Positions 15,740 through 25,300 of a DNA stretch of 42,296 nucleotides are shown one piece after another. Under the pieces are notes generated by a model, which worked only from the letters and a program-made list of their open reading frames with translations, searched no databases and had not been told where the DNA came from. The stretch covers positions 1-42,296 of the forward strand of contig JAFWTC010000017.1 in the NCBI GenBank assembly GCA_017519045.1, written 5' to 3'. This stretch comes from Candidatus Methanomethylophilaceae archaeon (GTDB lineage Archaea; Thermoplasmatota; Thermoplasmata; Methanomassiliicoccales; Methanomethylophilaceae). The position numbers and the translations under genes were made by a program. Every line of letters starts with the position of its first letter. Position 1 is the first letter of the stretch.

Positions 15740-17026
15740 ATGATGAACAGCATTCGTTTGAGGATCGTGGCGGTTCTGGTCGTCTTCGCCATCACGGCGA
15801 TATTGGGATACGTTTCCCTGCCGAGGCTTGTGGACAGCGGCAACGCCGTCCTGTATTTCGAATCGTCCATCATCTCCCTCATGTGTATCGTGGTCGGATG
15901 CATGATCTACGCTGACCGCAACGATTGGAAGAGGAGGCTGTTCGCCCCCGAAGGCGACGGCACATCCGACGGGTTCATCCGCAGCTACCGTTCATATCGC
16001 AGGCGCAGCGTGCTCTTCATCGTCGCCATGGCCGTCCTCGCGTTGATTCTGGCGGGGGTCTCGGTCACCCTGGGGCAGAAGCTGGTGACTTTCGCACAGG
16101 TCTACCAGCTGATTTGTGACCATATCTGCGGCGTGACCTATGATCGCACTGACCCCCTGTTTCTGGCGGACATTCTCGTATGGGATGTCAACATACCCCG
16201 CGCCGTGGCCACGGCCGTCGCAGGATGCAGTCTGGCAATCGGGGGCGCTGCGATGCAGAGCGTCATCAAGAACCCGCTAGCGGATCCGTACACTACTGGG
16301 ATATCATCTGGCGCGGTTCTCGGAGTGTCTGTCTGCATGGTATTGGGAATCACGGTCCAGGCCGTCGGAGGCTATGGGCTCGTGTTCAACGCCTTTCTGT
16401 TCAGCCTCATTCCTGCATTCCTCATGATATTCATCGCCCGCATCTCCCACGGTTCAGTGGTCACGATAATCCTGGTCGGGACCGCCATCTCGTACATCTT
16501 CTCGTCCGTCACGACCATCCTCATGCTGCTCGCCGACGAGACTACAATGGACTCCATATTCGTCTGGGAGGTCGGGTCGCTAAACGGCATGACCTGGACC
16601 AACGTGCCGATAATGTTCGTGTTCACGGCGGTCTGCTCCGTCATTCTCTATCTGATGTCGAACAAGCTCAACCTCCTGATGATGGGGGACAATGACGCCA
16701 AGGCGCTTGGGCTCAACATCAACAACTTCCGCACGGTGTGCCTCGTCCTGATCGCGCTCATGACAGCGGCCGTCATCAGCTTCACTGGGATCATCGGGTT
16801 CCTAGGTCTTCTCTGTCCCCACATCGTCAGGATGATAGTGGGCAGCGATTCCCGTCTGGTGATTCCGAGCGCGGCCGCACTGGGCACGGTGATCCTGTTC
16901 CTGGCGGATATAGTGAGCCGCACAGCTGCCACCAAGGCCATGCCTGTCGGTGTGGTCATGTCCTTCATCGGGGGGCCGCTCTTCCTGCTCCTGGTTCTGA
17001 AGATGAGACGCGAGGTGATAGGTTGA
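15740..17026 (+). CDS. FecCD-family permease A with extra N-terminal helices, system 2
   Basis: 428 residues, longer than the usual ~340. Two extra hydrophobic segments (residues ~8-27 and ~40-58) precede a basic loop (RRLFAPEG, RSYRSYRRRS), then the normal permease follows. Landmarks: VWDVNIPRAVATAVAGCSLAIGG, AMQSVIKNPLADPYTTGISSGA, GFLGLLCPHIVRMIVGSDSRLVIP, and ends with GGPLFLLLVLKMRREVIG. The start ATG 15740 follows CAGAGGG. It probably pairs with permease B, whose TTG start overlaps its stop. Confidence 0.88.
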   Translation: MMNSIRLRIVAVLVVFAITAILGYVSLPRLVDSGNAVLYFESSIISLMCIVVGCMIYADRNDWKRRLFAPEGDGTSDGFIRSYRSYRRRSVLFIVAMAVLALILAGVSVTLGQKLVTFAQVYQLICDHICGVTYDRTDPLFLADILVWDVNIPRAVATAVAGCSLAIGGAAMQSVIKNPLADPYTTGISSGAVLGVSVCMVLGITVQAVGGYGLVFNAFLFSLIPAFLMIFIARISHGSVVTIILVGTAISYIFSSVTTILMLLADETTMDSIFVWEVGSLNGMTWTNVPIMFVFTAVCSVILYLMSNKLNLLMMGDNDAKALGLNINNFRTVCLVLIALMTAAVISFTGIIGFLGLLCPHIVRMIVGSDSRLVIPSAAALGTVILFLADIVSRTAATKAMPVGVVMSFIGGPLFLLLVLKMRREVIG

Positions 17027-18087
17027 TACCGTACGAGACGTTCCGCAAGGACTACCGGTCCGGCGTAAACAGGAAGCTGTTGATCCTCGTCGCGGTTTTC
17101 GCGTTGGCAATCGTCGCGTCCTTCCTGAGAATCGCGTTCGATCAATACAATATAGACTTCTTCGAGGCCTACGGCGTGCTCATAGACCATCTTACCGGGG
17201 TCCCGGTGGCGAACGAGACCGACGAGTACATAGTCTGGGAGCGCACGACCCCCCGCGCGATATCCGTGTTCCTGGTCGGCGCCGGCCTAGGGGTGTGCGG
17301 GGCGGCCATGCAGAGCACTCTCAAGAATCCTCTGGCGGATCCGTACATGACAGGGATAGCCTCGGGAGCCAACTTCGGGATATCCATGGCGATCGTCTAT
17401 GGCGTGTCGCTGGTTCCGTTCCTGAGCGGTCAGGCGGGCATGATATCCAACGCGTTCCTTCTTTCTCTGGTCCCGGCGCTCTTCATAGTCGGCGTTTCCA
17501 TAGTGAAGTCCATCAGTCCCGCCATGATGATATTGGTGGGCGTTTCCGTCATGTACGTATTCAGCGCGGCTACAACCATGCTGAACCTGATGGCTTCTCC
17601 CACCCAGTACGTCCAGATATACACATGGGCTCTGGGCACTTTGGGAAGCATAGAGTGGCAGCACCTGCCGTTCATACTGGCCGCAACCGTGCTTGGGGTG
17701 ACGTCCCTGACGTCCCTGAACGCCAGGCTGAACCTCCTCTCGTATACCGACAAGGAGTCCGTCTCTTTAGGGCTCAGTCCCAGGGGGACGCGCCTGCTCA
17801 TGATAATCATAGTGTCTCTGGTTACCGCCATACTGGTCTGCTTCTCTGGGACCATCGGGTTCGTCGGTCTCGTGGCGCCCCATGTCATGCGCATCATCAT
17901 AGGGTCCGACAACCGTTATCTGATTCCCGCGTCTGCGTTTGGCGGAGCGCTGATGCTCGCGATCGCCGATACGATCGCGGTCAAGATACTTCCTTCCGGG
18001 CTGCCGGTGGGAGTAATAACGTCCTTGATCGGAGGACCTCTGTTCATTTACATACTGATCAGGCAGCACAAGAAGATCTGGAGCTGA
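17023..18087 (+). CDS. FecCD-family permease B, system 2
   Basis: 354 residues. It starts at TTG 17023, which shares TTGA with the stop of permease A; GAGGTGAT ends 3 bases upstream and decides the start. Landmarks: VWERTTPRAISVFLVGAG, AMQSTLKNPLADPYMTGIASGANFG, GFVGLVAPHVMRIIIGSDNRYLIP. Two different permease genes with one ATPase imply a heterodimeric channel, or two alternative homodimers. The ATPase gene starts 4 bases after its stop. Confidence 0.9.
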   Translation: MIPYETFRKDYRSGVNRKLLILVAVFALAIVASFLRIAFDQYNIDFFEAYGVLIDHLTGVPVANETDEYIVWERTTPRAISVFLVGAGLGVCGAAMQSTLKNPLADPYMTGIASGANFGISMAIVYGVSLVPFLSGQAGMISNAFLLSLVPALFIVGVSIVKSISPAMMILVGVSVMYVFSAATTMLNLMASPTQYVQIYTWALGTLGSIEWQHLPFILAATVLGVTSLTSLNARLNLLSYTDKESVSLGLSPRGTRLLMIIIVSLVTAILVCFSGTIGFVGLVAPHVMRIIIGSDNRYLIPASAFGGALMLAIADTIAVKILPSGLPVGVITSLIGGPLFIYILIRQHKKIWS

Positions 18088-18091
18088 GACG

Positions 18092-18907
18092 ATGACGGAA
18101 TTGATTCTGGAAAAGGTCACGTTCGGATATAGCGACGAGCGCGAAATATTTACTGACATAGACCTCAGGATAGACAAGCCTCAGCTGCTGACGATTCTTG
18201 GGCCCAACGGGGTGGGGAAATCCACTCTGATACATTGCATAAATCGTATATTACATCCTAAATCCGGAAAGGTGGTTCTGGATGGCAAAGACGTCGCCGA
18301 TTATCCGACCAAGGAGCTGGCGAAGATGATCGGATACGTCCCCTGTTCTTCTGGGACCACGTTTCCCATGTCCGTGGCCGATACGGTCATGATGGGCCGC
18401 TATCCCCACAGCGGCTCCAGAAGGACCGAGAAGGATCTGCGCATTGTGTACAACTCTTTGTCCATGCTGGGAATCGAGGATCTCGCCATGAGGTCCTTCG
18501 CCGAGCTTTCGGCGGGTCAGCATCAGAAGGTCATGCTGGCGCGCGGGCTGGCCCAGGAGTCGGAGATACTTCTGCTGGACGAGCCCACGTCGAACCTGGA
18601 CATCAAGCACCAGATGAACGTGACCAGGCTTCTCAAAGAGCTGGCCGACAAGCGTGGAATGATAGTCATCATGATCTGCCACGACCTCAACATAGCCTCC
18701 CGCTATTCCGATCGCATCGTGATGCTGCACGAAGGGAGGATATTTGCGGACGGGACCCCGGACAAGGTGCTTACGGCTGAGAACATAAAATCGGTCTACG
18801 GCGTCTCCTGCCAGGTCGTCGAGTTCGAGGGCAGGCCCCATGTAATGCTCTGCGATAGCGGAGTGGACCAGCTGATGCTGTCGGACGAGGCGCCGGCATC
18901 TTCCTGA
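18092..18907 (+). CDS. FecE/BtuD-type ABC ATPase, system 2
   Basis: 271 residues. Walker A GPNGVGKST (residues 37-45), signature variant LSAGQHQKV, Walker B ILLLDEPTSNLD, switch His in ICHDLN. It energises the system 2 permeases. The C-terminal segment (VYGVSCQVVEFEGRPHVM) is a short regulatory tail also seen in the ATPases of systems 3-5. It ends 42 bases from the convergent nifK-like gene, with a strong hairpin between. Confidence 0.92.
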   Translation: MTELILEKVTFGYSDEREIFTDIDLRIDKPQLLTILGPNGVGKSTLIHCINRILHPKSGKVVLDGKDVADYPTKELAKMIGYVPCSSGTTFPMSVADTVMMGRYPHSGSRRTEKDLRIVYNSLSMLGIEDLAMRSFAELSAGQHQKVMLARGLAQESEILLLDEPTSNLDIKHQMNVTRLLKELADKRGMIVIMICHDLNIASRYSDRIVMLHEGRIFADGTPDKVLTAENIKSVYGVSCQVVEFEGRPHVMLCDSGVDQLMLSDEAPASS

Positions 18908-18914
18908 GGAGGTT

Positions 18915-18940
18915 CGGCCGCCCCGGAATCGAGGCGGCCG
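18915..18940. terminator. Hairpin between convergent system 2 and nifK-like genes
   Basis: CGGCCGCC (18915-18922) pairs perfectly with GGCGGCCG (18933-18940), an 8-bp stem with a 10-base loop in the 42-base gap between two convergent stops. It could act as a terminator for both strands. No long T-run follows on either side. Confidence 0.5.
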
Positions 18941-18949
18941 CGTGGCGGC

Positions 18950-20203
18950 TCATCTCGCGTTCAGGATTTCGTCCAGCATCTGATGCAGCCCCTCGAGTCC
19001 CATGATGGACTTCGGGGCTATGTCTATCTGGTCTCTGCTGGGCATGGATATGTCTATCCCAGCGGCACAGGAGCCTTGCTTCTCCAGGAGCTCCACGAAG
19101 GAGCCGGGGCCGAAAAGGATGTTCGTGTATCCGGCACCGAACTCCATCCCGAGGGCTTCCGGACAGCCGATCTTCTCCAGCATCTCCTCTATTCTCCTTT
19201 CAAAGTCCGGGTCGGACTCCGTCACCTTGATGCTTTTCGGGTACATCTTCAGGAATCTTATCAGGAAGTCCGCAAGAGGGTATATGACGGACGATTCCCC
19301 CTCTATGGAGAACGTCTTGTAGTTCAGGTAGTCGGCCTGCCCTACCGAGGACTCCATAGCCATGCGCACGTCCTCCTCGTCCTCTGAAAGCTCTTTCAGG
19401 GCTATTGACGGGTCGGCCCCGAAGCGCTCAGCTATTTTGGTCACGAAGGCCTTCATGGAGTAGTAGCCGATGGGCGCCCCCATGTCGCTGGTAATCGCGG
19501 GAATTCCGTGGACGTCCTCGTAATATCTCGACAGCATCCTGCAGTATTCTGGATGGATGCAGATGTTGTATTCGGCGGACGAGGACCGTCTGAACTCCTC
19601 CAAAGAGCACCCGGCGCCTATGGCGGCCACGACCTCTATTCCCATCGATGACAGCATGCGGCGAATCTCCTTGAGGAGCCTGGCGTATCCCCGGCTGGTG
19701 AACGGTAGGCCGATGATGTTCGCGGTCATCCTCTTCTTTTCGGAAGGCTCCGTCAGCTTCTCCGCGATCTTGGTCAGCACCGAATCGAATCCCAGGGAGA
19801 ACTTCTCGGACATGAACGACGAGTCGATTACCAGGGTCTTGCGGTCCAGGCCCTTGTCTAGGACCTCGTCCTTCAGCTTGTCGCCTATCAGCGCGGCGCC
19901 TGGAGACTGCACTATGGTGGCGAACTCTGTCTCGTCCTGCTCCAGGATGTCCAGGATCATGGCCACCTTCTTCGAGGCGCCGTATATGTAGTCGTCCTTG
20001 TCGGTAGAGGTGCAGGGAATCCTGCTGAAATGGAAGAAATAGTCGCCTTCACGGGTCTCGTATTTCCTCTTGATGTAGCGTTCGGAGGCCAAGGACATGA
20101 ACATCCTGCAGGCGAACGGCCCGTGCAGGATGGTGGTCGCATCCGTTATGCTTTCAGCGGCAAGGACGCATCCTATGAATCCATCCATCTCAGTTGAGCC
20201 CAT
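18950..20203 (-). CDS. NifK-like nitrogenase component 1 subunit
   Basis: 417 residues, shorter than NifK and like the BchB/NflK class. The start ATG 20203 lies inside the end of the preceding gene (14-base overlap) and is backed by GAGGTGA. Cys12 (FIGCVLAA) and Cys32 (HGPFACRMF) match the first two cluster-ligand positions of NifK. The third position is Ser-Pro (VQSPGAALIGDK, residues ~98-110), so one Cys is missing. FSRIPCTSTDKDDYIYGASKK resembles the NifK segment around the DED-G motif. It should pair with the NifD-like half of the neighbour to form a component 1 tetramer with a cluster at the interface. The substrate is not known; the adjacent chelatase suggests a tetrapyrrole. Confidence 0.82.
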   Translation of the reverse strand: MGSTEMDGFIGCVLAAESITDATTILHGPFACRMFMSLASERYIKRKYETREGDYFFHFSRIPCTSTDKDDYIYGASKKVAMILDILEQDETEFATIVQSPGAALIGDKLKDEVLDKGLDRKTLVIDSSFMSEKFSLGFDSVLTKIAEKLTEPSEKKRMTANIIGLPFTSRGYARLLKEIRRMLSSMGIEVVAAIGAGCSLEEFRRSSSAEYNICIHPEYCRMLSRYYEDVHGIPAITSDMGAPIGYYSMKAFVTKIAERFGADPSIALKELSEDEEDVRMAMESSVGQADYLNYKTFSIEGESSVIYPLADFLIRFLKMYPKSIKVTESDPDFERRIEEMLEKIGCPEALGMEFGAGYTNILFGPGSFVELLEKQGSCAAGIDISMPSRDQIDIAPKSIMGLEGLHQMLDEILNAR

Positions 20204-22292
20204 ATCTGTTCACCTCTATCATGCGCGCGATGCGCTTGGCGATCTCCATGCAGCCTTTGATTCCCGGCCGTGGAGGCTCCACTACCATATGCAGCGTCTT
20301 CAGGCTGCTCAGGGTGTAGTTGGTTCCGACAGTGAAGGTGGGTTTGAGGGATTCTATCTCCGCTTCGAGATCGCCGACGTTCTTGTCGTACAGCACCGGG
20401 ACGTCGCGGGATATGCTGAGGTCGCAGTCCGACATGTTCCACTTGCTGTTGGTGGGGCATAGGATCTCCAAGGTCTTCACGCCCATCGCCTCTAGGGTCT
20501 CCAGCAGCCATTCTATGTCCGACGAGGTGTCTATGTAGATGATGGACGTGGTCCCTTCGAACCTGGACTTCAGCGGTTCCATCCCTTCGAGGTATTCTTG
20601 CCTCATGTCCGAGATCAAGGACTCGGCAGGGCCTAGGCCGCGACCTTCGCGCTCCGCGAATCTCCTCAGCCACCCCTCGGTCTGCGCCAGGCCCCGCGGG
20701 AGCGGTTCCGGATAGAAATCGACGCCGGTGGATTTCTTGACGATGCCCGCCTGATGTTTAATGGTCATTCCGCTGGAGAACAGCACGTTCATTCTTCCTT
20801 TGCGGAAGCCGATAATCTCCTCCGACCTGTTGCGGTGGAGGAATCTGCAGTTGATCTTCAGTCCTGCAGCATCCAGTATTCTTTCCGTCTCGTCGCTCGC
20901 ATTGAGGACGCGGTCATCCGATTCCGCATAACCGATTATGTTGACGAGGTTCTCGTGAGGATCCACGTCGGGATCGGCCAGTCCGCATATGCGTTCTATC
21001 GCCATGTTCATGGCCTGTATCCCGCCTCCGCATAGTATCCCGTCCATCGGAATCGGGATTATCCTGGTCCCGGGGTGTCTCTTCTCTATGTCCAGGCATA
21101 TGTTCTCGGTGTCGTCGCCGATTATCCCGGGGACGCACGCGGTGATGACGAAGATCAGCTTGGTTCCGGCTTCCGCTCTCTTCTCGACTACGGCCGCCAG
21201 CATCTTTCCTCCGCCGAATATGGACGCATGGTCGTCCAGACAGGTGGGGAATGTGCGGTAGTTGACGCTTCTCAGGTCCGTCTTGCCCTCGTTGAGGATC
21301 CTGCGGTCGTATGCGGAGTTGTAATAGTGGGCGCAGCTCATGGGCCCGTGCACCACCAGGTCGGCGTCCAGTATCGACAGGCAGCAGTTGGAGACCACGC
21401 GGATTCCGCAACTTCTGAGGGCGGTCCTCTCCGTGGTCGCCAGGACTCGGGTGTTGTGGGAGAACTCCTTCGGACGTACCCTTATCCCTTTGGCCACCAG
21501 GTCCAGGTCGTCGTCGTTCAAGGGATTGGCGGGATGCAGGCGCGTCTCTCCTCTCAGCTCCTGCTCTATCGCCGCCACGATTGCCTTGTAGCTTTCCGTC
21601 TCCTTGGAATCAGGGAACATCTCCGCAACCGTCATTCCGTTGGATTCCGCAGTAGAGAATAATTTGGAGCGTGGAATCACCGCCACTATCGGGAGGCCGA
21701 CGGCGTCTGCGAAGTTCTTCACATATTCGTACTCGTTCTCGTTCCCCCTGGAGTTGAGTATCAGGCCGGCCAGCCTGCTGTCCCCGTTGTCGAAGTTGCG
21801 TATCCCCTTGAGGACGTTGTTCGCGGCATAGAGGGACATGAACTCCCCGGAGGTGACGATGAATACGACGTTGGCGTACTGCTTCCTCAGGGGGACCGCG
21901 AATCCTCCGCAGACCACGTCTCCCAGCACGTCGTAGATTATAACGTCGGTGTCCTTCGGGACTATCGACTTCTCCTTGATGAAGTCGAACGCGGTGAGGA
22001 TCCCCCTTCCGGCGCATCCCACTCCTGGTTCCGGGCCGCCCGTCTCCATGCAGATCACCCCGTTCTTTCCCTTGGCTATCACCTCGCTCCCGTCGCCTCC
22101 GGATTCGGATCCAAGGTAGTCTAGGATGGTGACCTGGGTCTTTCCGCCAAGGAGCAGCCTGGTGGAGTCATGCTTCGGATCGCATCCGATCTGGACCACG
22201 TTCAGCCCTTTCTTGGACAGGAGGTATGAGATGTTCGCCGATGCGGTGGACTTGCCTATTCCGCCTTTTCCATATATCGCCACTTGTTTCAT
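20190..22292 (-). CDS. NifH-NifD-like fusion (reductase plus component 1 subunit)
   Basis: 700 residues. Residues 1-265 are a full Fe protein: Walker A GKGGIGKST (8-16), switch I GCDPKHDSTR, 4Fe-4S ligands Cys93 (GVGCAGRG) and Cys128 (DVVCGGFA). After a ~25-residue linker, residues ~290-700 are NifD-like with three cluster-type cysteines: Cys294 (RSCGIRV), Cys320 (HGPMSCAHYY) and Cys386 (ITACVPGIIGDD). At the place of the FeMo-cofactor Cys the sequence is FSSGMTIKHQAG, with no Cys, so nitrogen fixation is not expected. No ATG lies in the linker, so a separate NifD start is unlikely. In dark-operative protochlorophyllide reductase, chlorophyllide reductase and CfbCD, such pairs reduce tetrapyrroles with ATP-driven electrons. 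Second gene of the operon, 16 bases after the chelatase. Confidence 0.88.
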   Translation of the reverse strand: MKQVAIYGKGGIGKSTASANISYLLSKKGLNVVQIGCDPKHDSTRLLLGGKTQVTILDYLGSESGGDGSEVIAKGKNGVICMETGGPEPGVGCAGRGILTAFDFIKEKSIVPKDTDVIIYDVLGDVVCGGFAVPLRKQYANVVFIVTSGEFMSLYAANNVLKGIRNFDNGDSRLAGLILNSRGNENEYEYVKNFADAVGLPIVAVIPRSKLFSTAESNGMTVAEMFPDSKETESYKAIVAAIEQELRGETRLHPANPLNDDDLDLVAKGIRVRPKEFSHNTRVLATTERTALRSCGIRVVSNCCLSILDADLVVHGPMSCAHYYNSAYDRRILNEGKTDLRSVNYRTFPTCLDDHASIFGGGKMLAAVVEKRAEAGTKLIFVITACVPGIIGDDTENICLDIEKRHPGTRIIPIPMDGILCGGGIQAMNMAIERICGLADPDVDPHENLVNIIGYAESDDRVLNASDETERILDAAGLKINCRFLHRNRSEEIIGFRKGRMNVLFSSGMTIKHQAGIVKKSTGVDFYPEPLPRGLAQTEGWLRRFAEREGRGLGPAESLISDMRQEYLEGMEPLKSRFEGTTSIIYIDTSSDIEWLLETLEAMGVKTLEILCPTNSKWNMSDCDLSISRDVPVLYDKNVGDLEAEIESLKPTFTVGTNYTLSSLKTLHMVVEPPRPGIKGCMEIAKRIARMIEVNRYGLN

Positions 22293-22308
22293 TCTATCGC
22301 CTAGTCCT

Positions 22309-25300
22309 TCAATAATTCCTGTCGGTCAGGTCCTCTATCTTCTCCTCGGCCTCCAGATAAGCGTTTTTCAGCACTTCCATCAGGTCTTCAGGGGCGTCCC
22401 ACAACCCGCGCTCTATAGTTTCCAGAAGGTCGTCCACCATGGATTTGAGGGCGTAGGGGTTGTTTTCAGAAATCCAGCGCCGGGATTCGTCGTCTTCTAT
22501 GAATCTCCTGGTCACGGATTCGAAAACCCAGGGCTCAACGGTGTCCGAGGTCGCCGACCATCCGAGGAGGGCGCCGGTGAGCTTAGAGAACTCCTGTGCC
22601 CCGCGGAACCCGTGCTTGCGCATGCCCTCGGCCCATTTGGGGTTCAAGACCCTGCTGTGCATCACGAACGACGTCTCCTCCTCGATCGAATGGAGCCTCG
22701 TGCGGTCGCGATCGGAGCTGTCGCCCATGAAGGACAGCGGTTTCCTCCCTCCGTAAGCGCGCACGGCGGCGTTCATCCCGCCAAGTATCTCGTAGTAGTC
22801 GTCCACGTCGAGAACGTCCATTTCGCGGTCCGGGGTGTTCTTCACGGTCACCTCGACCTTGGACATCCTCCTGGCGAAGGCGTCGGACATGTATTTCCCG
22901 CCCATCCCGCGGCTGTAGCTGAAGGCTCCGTAGCGCGTGTACACGTCCGCGATGTCTCCGACCTCCCTCCAGTCCGAGGATTCTATGACCTCGCCGGTCC
23001 CGCATCCATAGTCCCCGGGGGCATCCCCGAACAGCCTTACGGACGCCTTCATGCGGGCCTCGTCGTTCGGTATCCCCTCTAGGATGTCCCTGGTCACTTC
23101 TTCGGACACGTGTCTGCGTATCAGGTTGGATTCTTCGTCTTCGTCCAGCTCCATCACTATGCGGACGGCCTCGTCCAAAAGTTCTATCAGCGCAGGGAAG
23201 GAGTCGCGGAACATCCCCGTCATGCGCATGGTCACGTCTATGCGCGGTCTCCCAAGCTCTTCCAACGGGATGGCTTCCAGGCAGGACACCTTCCCGTTGG
23301 CCGAAGCCCATATCGGCCTCACTCCCAGAAGGTAAAGGATGTAGGCGATGTCGTCCCCGCCGGTCTTTATCGTGTCCGTGGCCCAGATGATGATTCCCAC
23401 CGTTTCCGGGTAATGTCCGAGCTCCTTCAGGCTCCTGGACAGCATCTCGTCGGCCATGCGCCTGCCTATCTCCCAGCTGGATTCCGACGGAATGGTTTCC
23501 GGATCCAGGGAGAAGAAGTTTCTACCGGTCGGGAGGATGTGGGAGTTGCCGCGTGTGGGAGAGCCGGAAGGGCCTTTGTCGACGTATTCGCCATCCATGC
23601 CCCTTATGAGGTTGTGGATCTCGTCCCCCATCATCCGGATGCGTGGGACCAGGTCGTCGCAGATGAATCCAAGGGTTTTCATGACTTCCGGGGAGGACCT
23701 GTATTTTTCATCCAGGCGTCTTTCGGCGTTTTTCAGATTGTAGTCCGATTCGGAGAGCACCCTTACCATTTTGAGGGATCTTGCATCGTATTCGTCAATC
23801 AGTGCCCCGTTGAGGGCCCCGCCCGTCATTTCGGAGGGGTTTTCCTTCAGAGTTCTGAAGTCTAGGCCGTCGGCGGCCGCCAGAGCGCCTCTGAGGGACT
23901 GTACTCCCCCGTTCCGGAGGCGGGTGAGGGCGTAGGCCATCTCCTGGAGATCGTCTCCTTCCGGGATGCGTCCCAGGACGTGCAGTCCGTTCTTGATGGG
24001 GGCCTCCTTGATGTCCGAAACGAGTTCGTAGAGTTCTTGGATCCCATCTTTCACCCCATTTTCGATGGACAGGTTGAGGATCTCGGCTAGATGCGATATC
24101 TCTTTCGCTTCTATGTCCATCTTGTCGGAGCGTCCCGTGGCGCGGGCGTACATGAATGCCTGCAGGCGGGCGTCCAGCTCTTCCAGGTCGTCGTAGGCGC
24201 CGGAGCGGGTCATGGGAGGAACCATGTAGTCCACTATGACGGAGCTAGTGCGCCGTTTGGCGCCAACTCCTTCGCCGGGGTCGTCCACTATGTACGAGTA
24301 GAGGTTGGGAACGGCGCCCTGGACTATGTCTGGCCAGCATTCCGACGACAGTCCGCTGTTCTTGCCAGGCAGCCATTCCAGCGACCCATGGGTACCGAAG
24401 TGGATCATGACGTCCGCCTTGAACGAATCCCTGATCCAGCGATAGTATGCGATGTAGTGGTGAGGCACAGGGAGATCGGCGCTATGGACCGATTCCTCGG
24501 AGTCGTCCTCCGGATTCCCTCTTGTTGGCTGGAATCCTATGAGCACGTTGCCGTTGACCACGCCCGGAATCGCGATCTTCCCACGGTCGACCATGAATTC
24601 TCCAGGGGGGTCCCCCCATCTGGAGACGACCTGTTCCCTGCGGGATTCCGGCAACTCTGAGAAAATGCTGTCATAGTCTGCCGCAGAGACCCATCCCGCA
24701 GCCGATTCCGAGAACCCCCTCATCGGAGCGCTTTCCAGGTCGTTCGTCAGGCCGGCCATCATGGAGCGGACGAAGTCCTCGGACGTCTCGGGGATGTGGT
24801 TTATGAAGTATCCGTTCTTTTTCATCTCCAGCAGCAGGAGGCGGAGGCTCTCGAACGTGTCCAGTCCTGCGGCGCCTCCCATGTTCCACGTCTCGGCGGA
24901 GTGCATGTTCAGCATGATTGCTACTTTCTTCTGCGTGTTGTTCTTTCTGCGGAGCTTCGCCCAGTTGACGGCCAGTTCCGCTATCCTATCCACCCTGTCT
25001 TGTACGAAGCGCGTGGCGTATCTTCCATTCTCGTCCAGGCTGAGGAACGCGAACGGCGATGATATGATCTGACCGTCGAATTCCGGCCATATCACCGTGG
25101 TTGCCAATTCGTTGGTGCTCAGTCCTTGCGAATCCGCCCATTCCTCCGGCGGGCGCAGCACGAACGGGGCTTGGATGACCGGGACGTTCAGGTCGGCGAA
25201 GAAGTTGTGCGATGACTTCCCGTCAGGACAGGACGCGGCCAGCTGAGAGAAGCGGAAGGACATGACCAGCGCGTCTATCATGGCCTTTCCATCTTTCTTG

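Noticed and set aside
14146-15903. A 585-codon minus-strand frame opposite the system 2 binding protein
   Set aside because: Composition is that of an antisense shadow; the plus strand has dockerin and binding-domain motifs and good codon use.
18950-22292. A true nitrogenase (nitrogen fixation)
   Set aside because: No Cys at the FeMo-cofactor ligand region, a missing third Cys in the NifK-like chain, and no nifE, nifN or nifB genes nearby.
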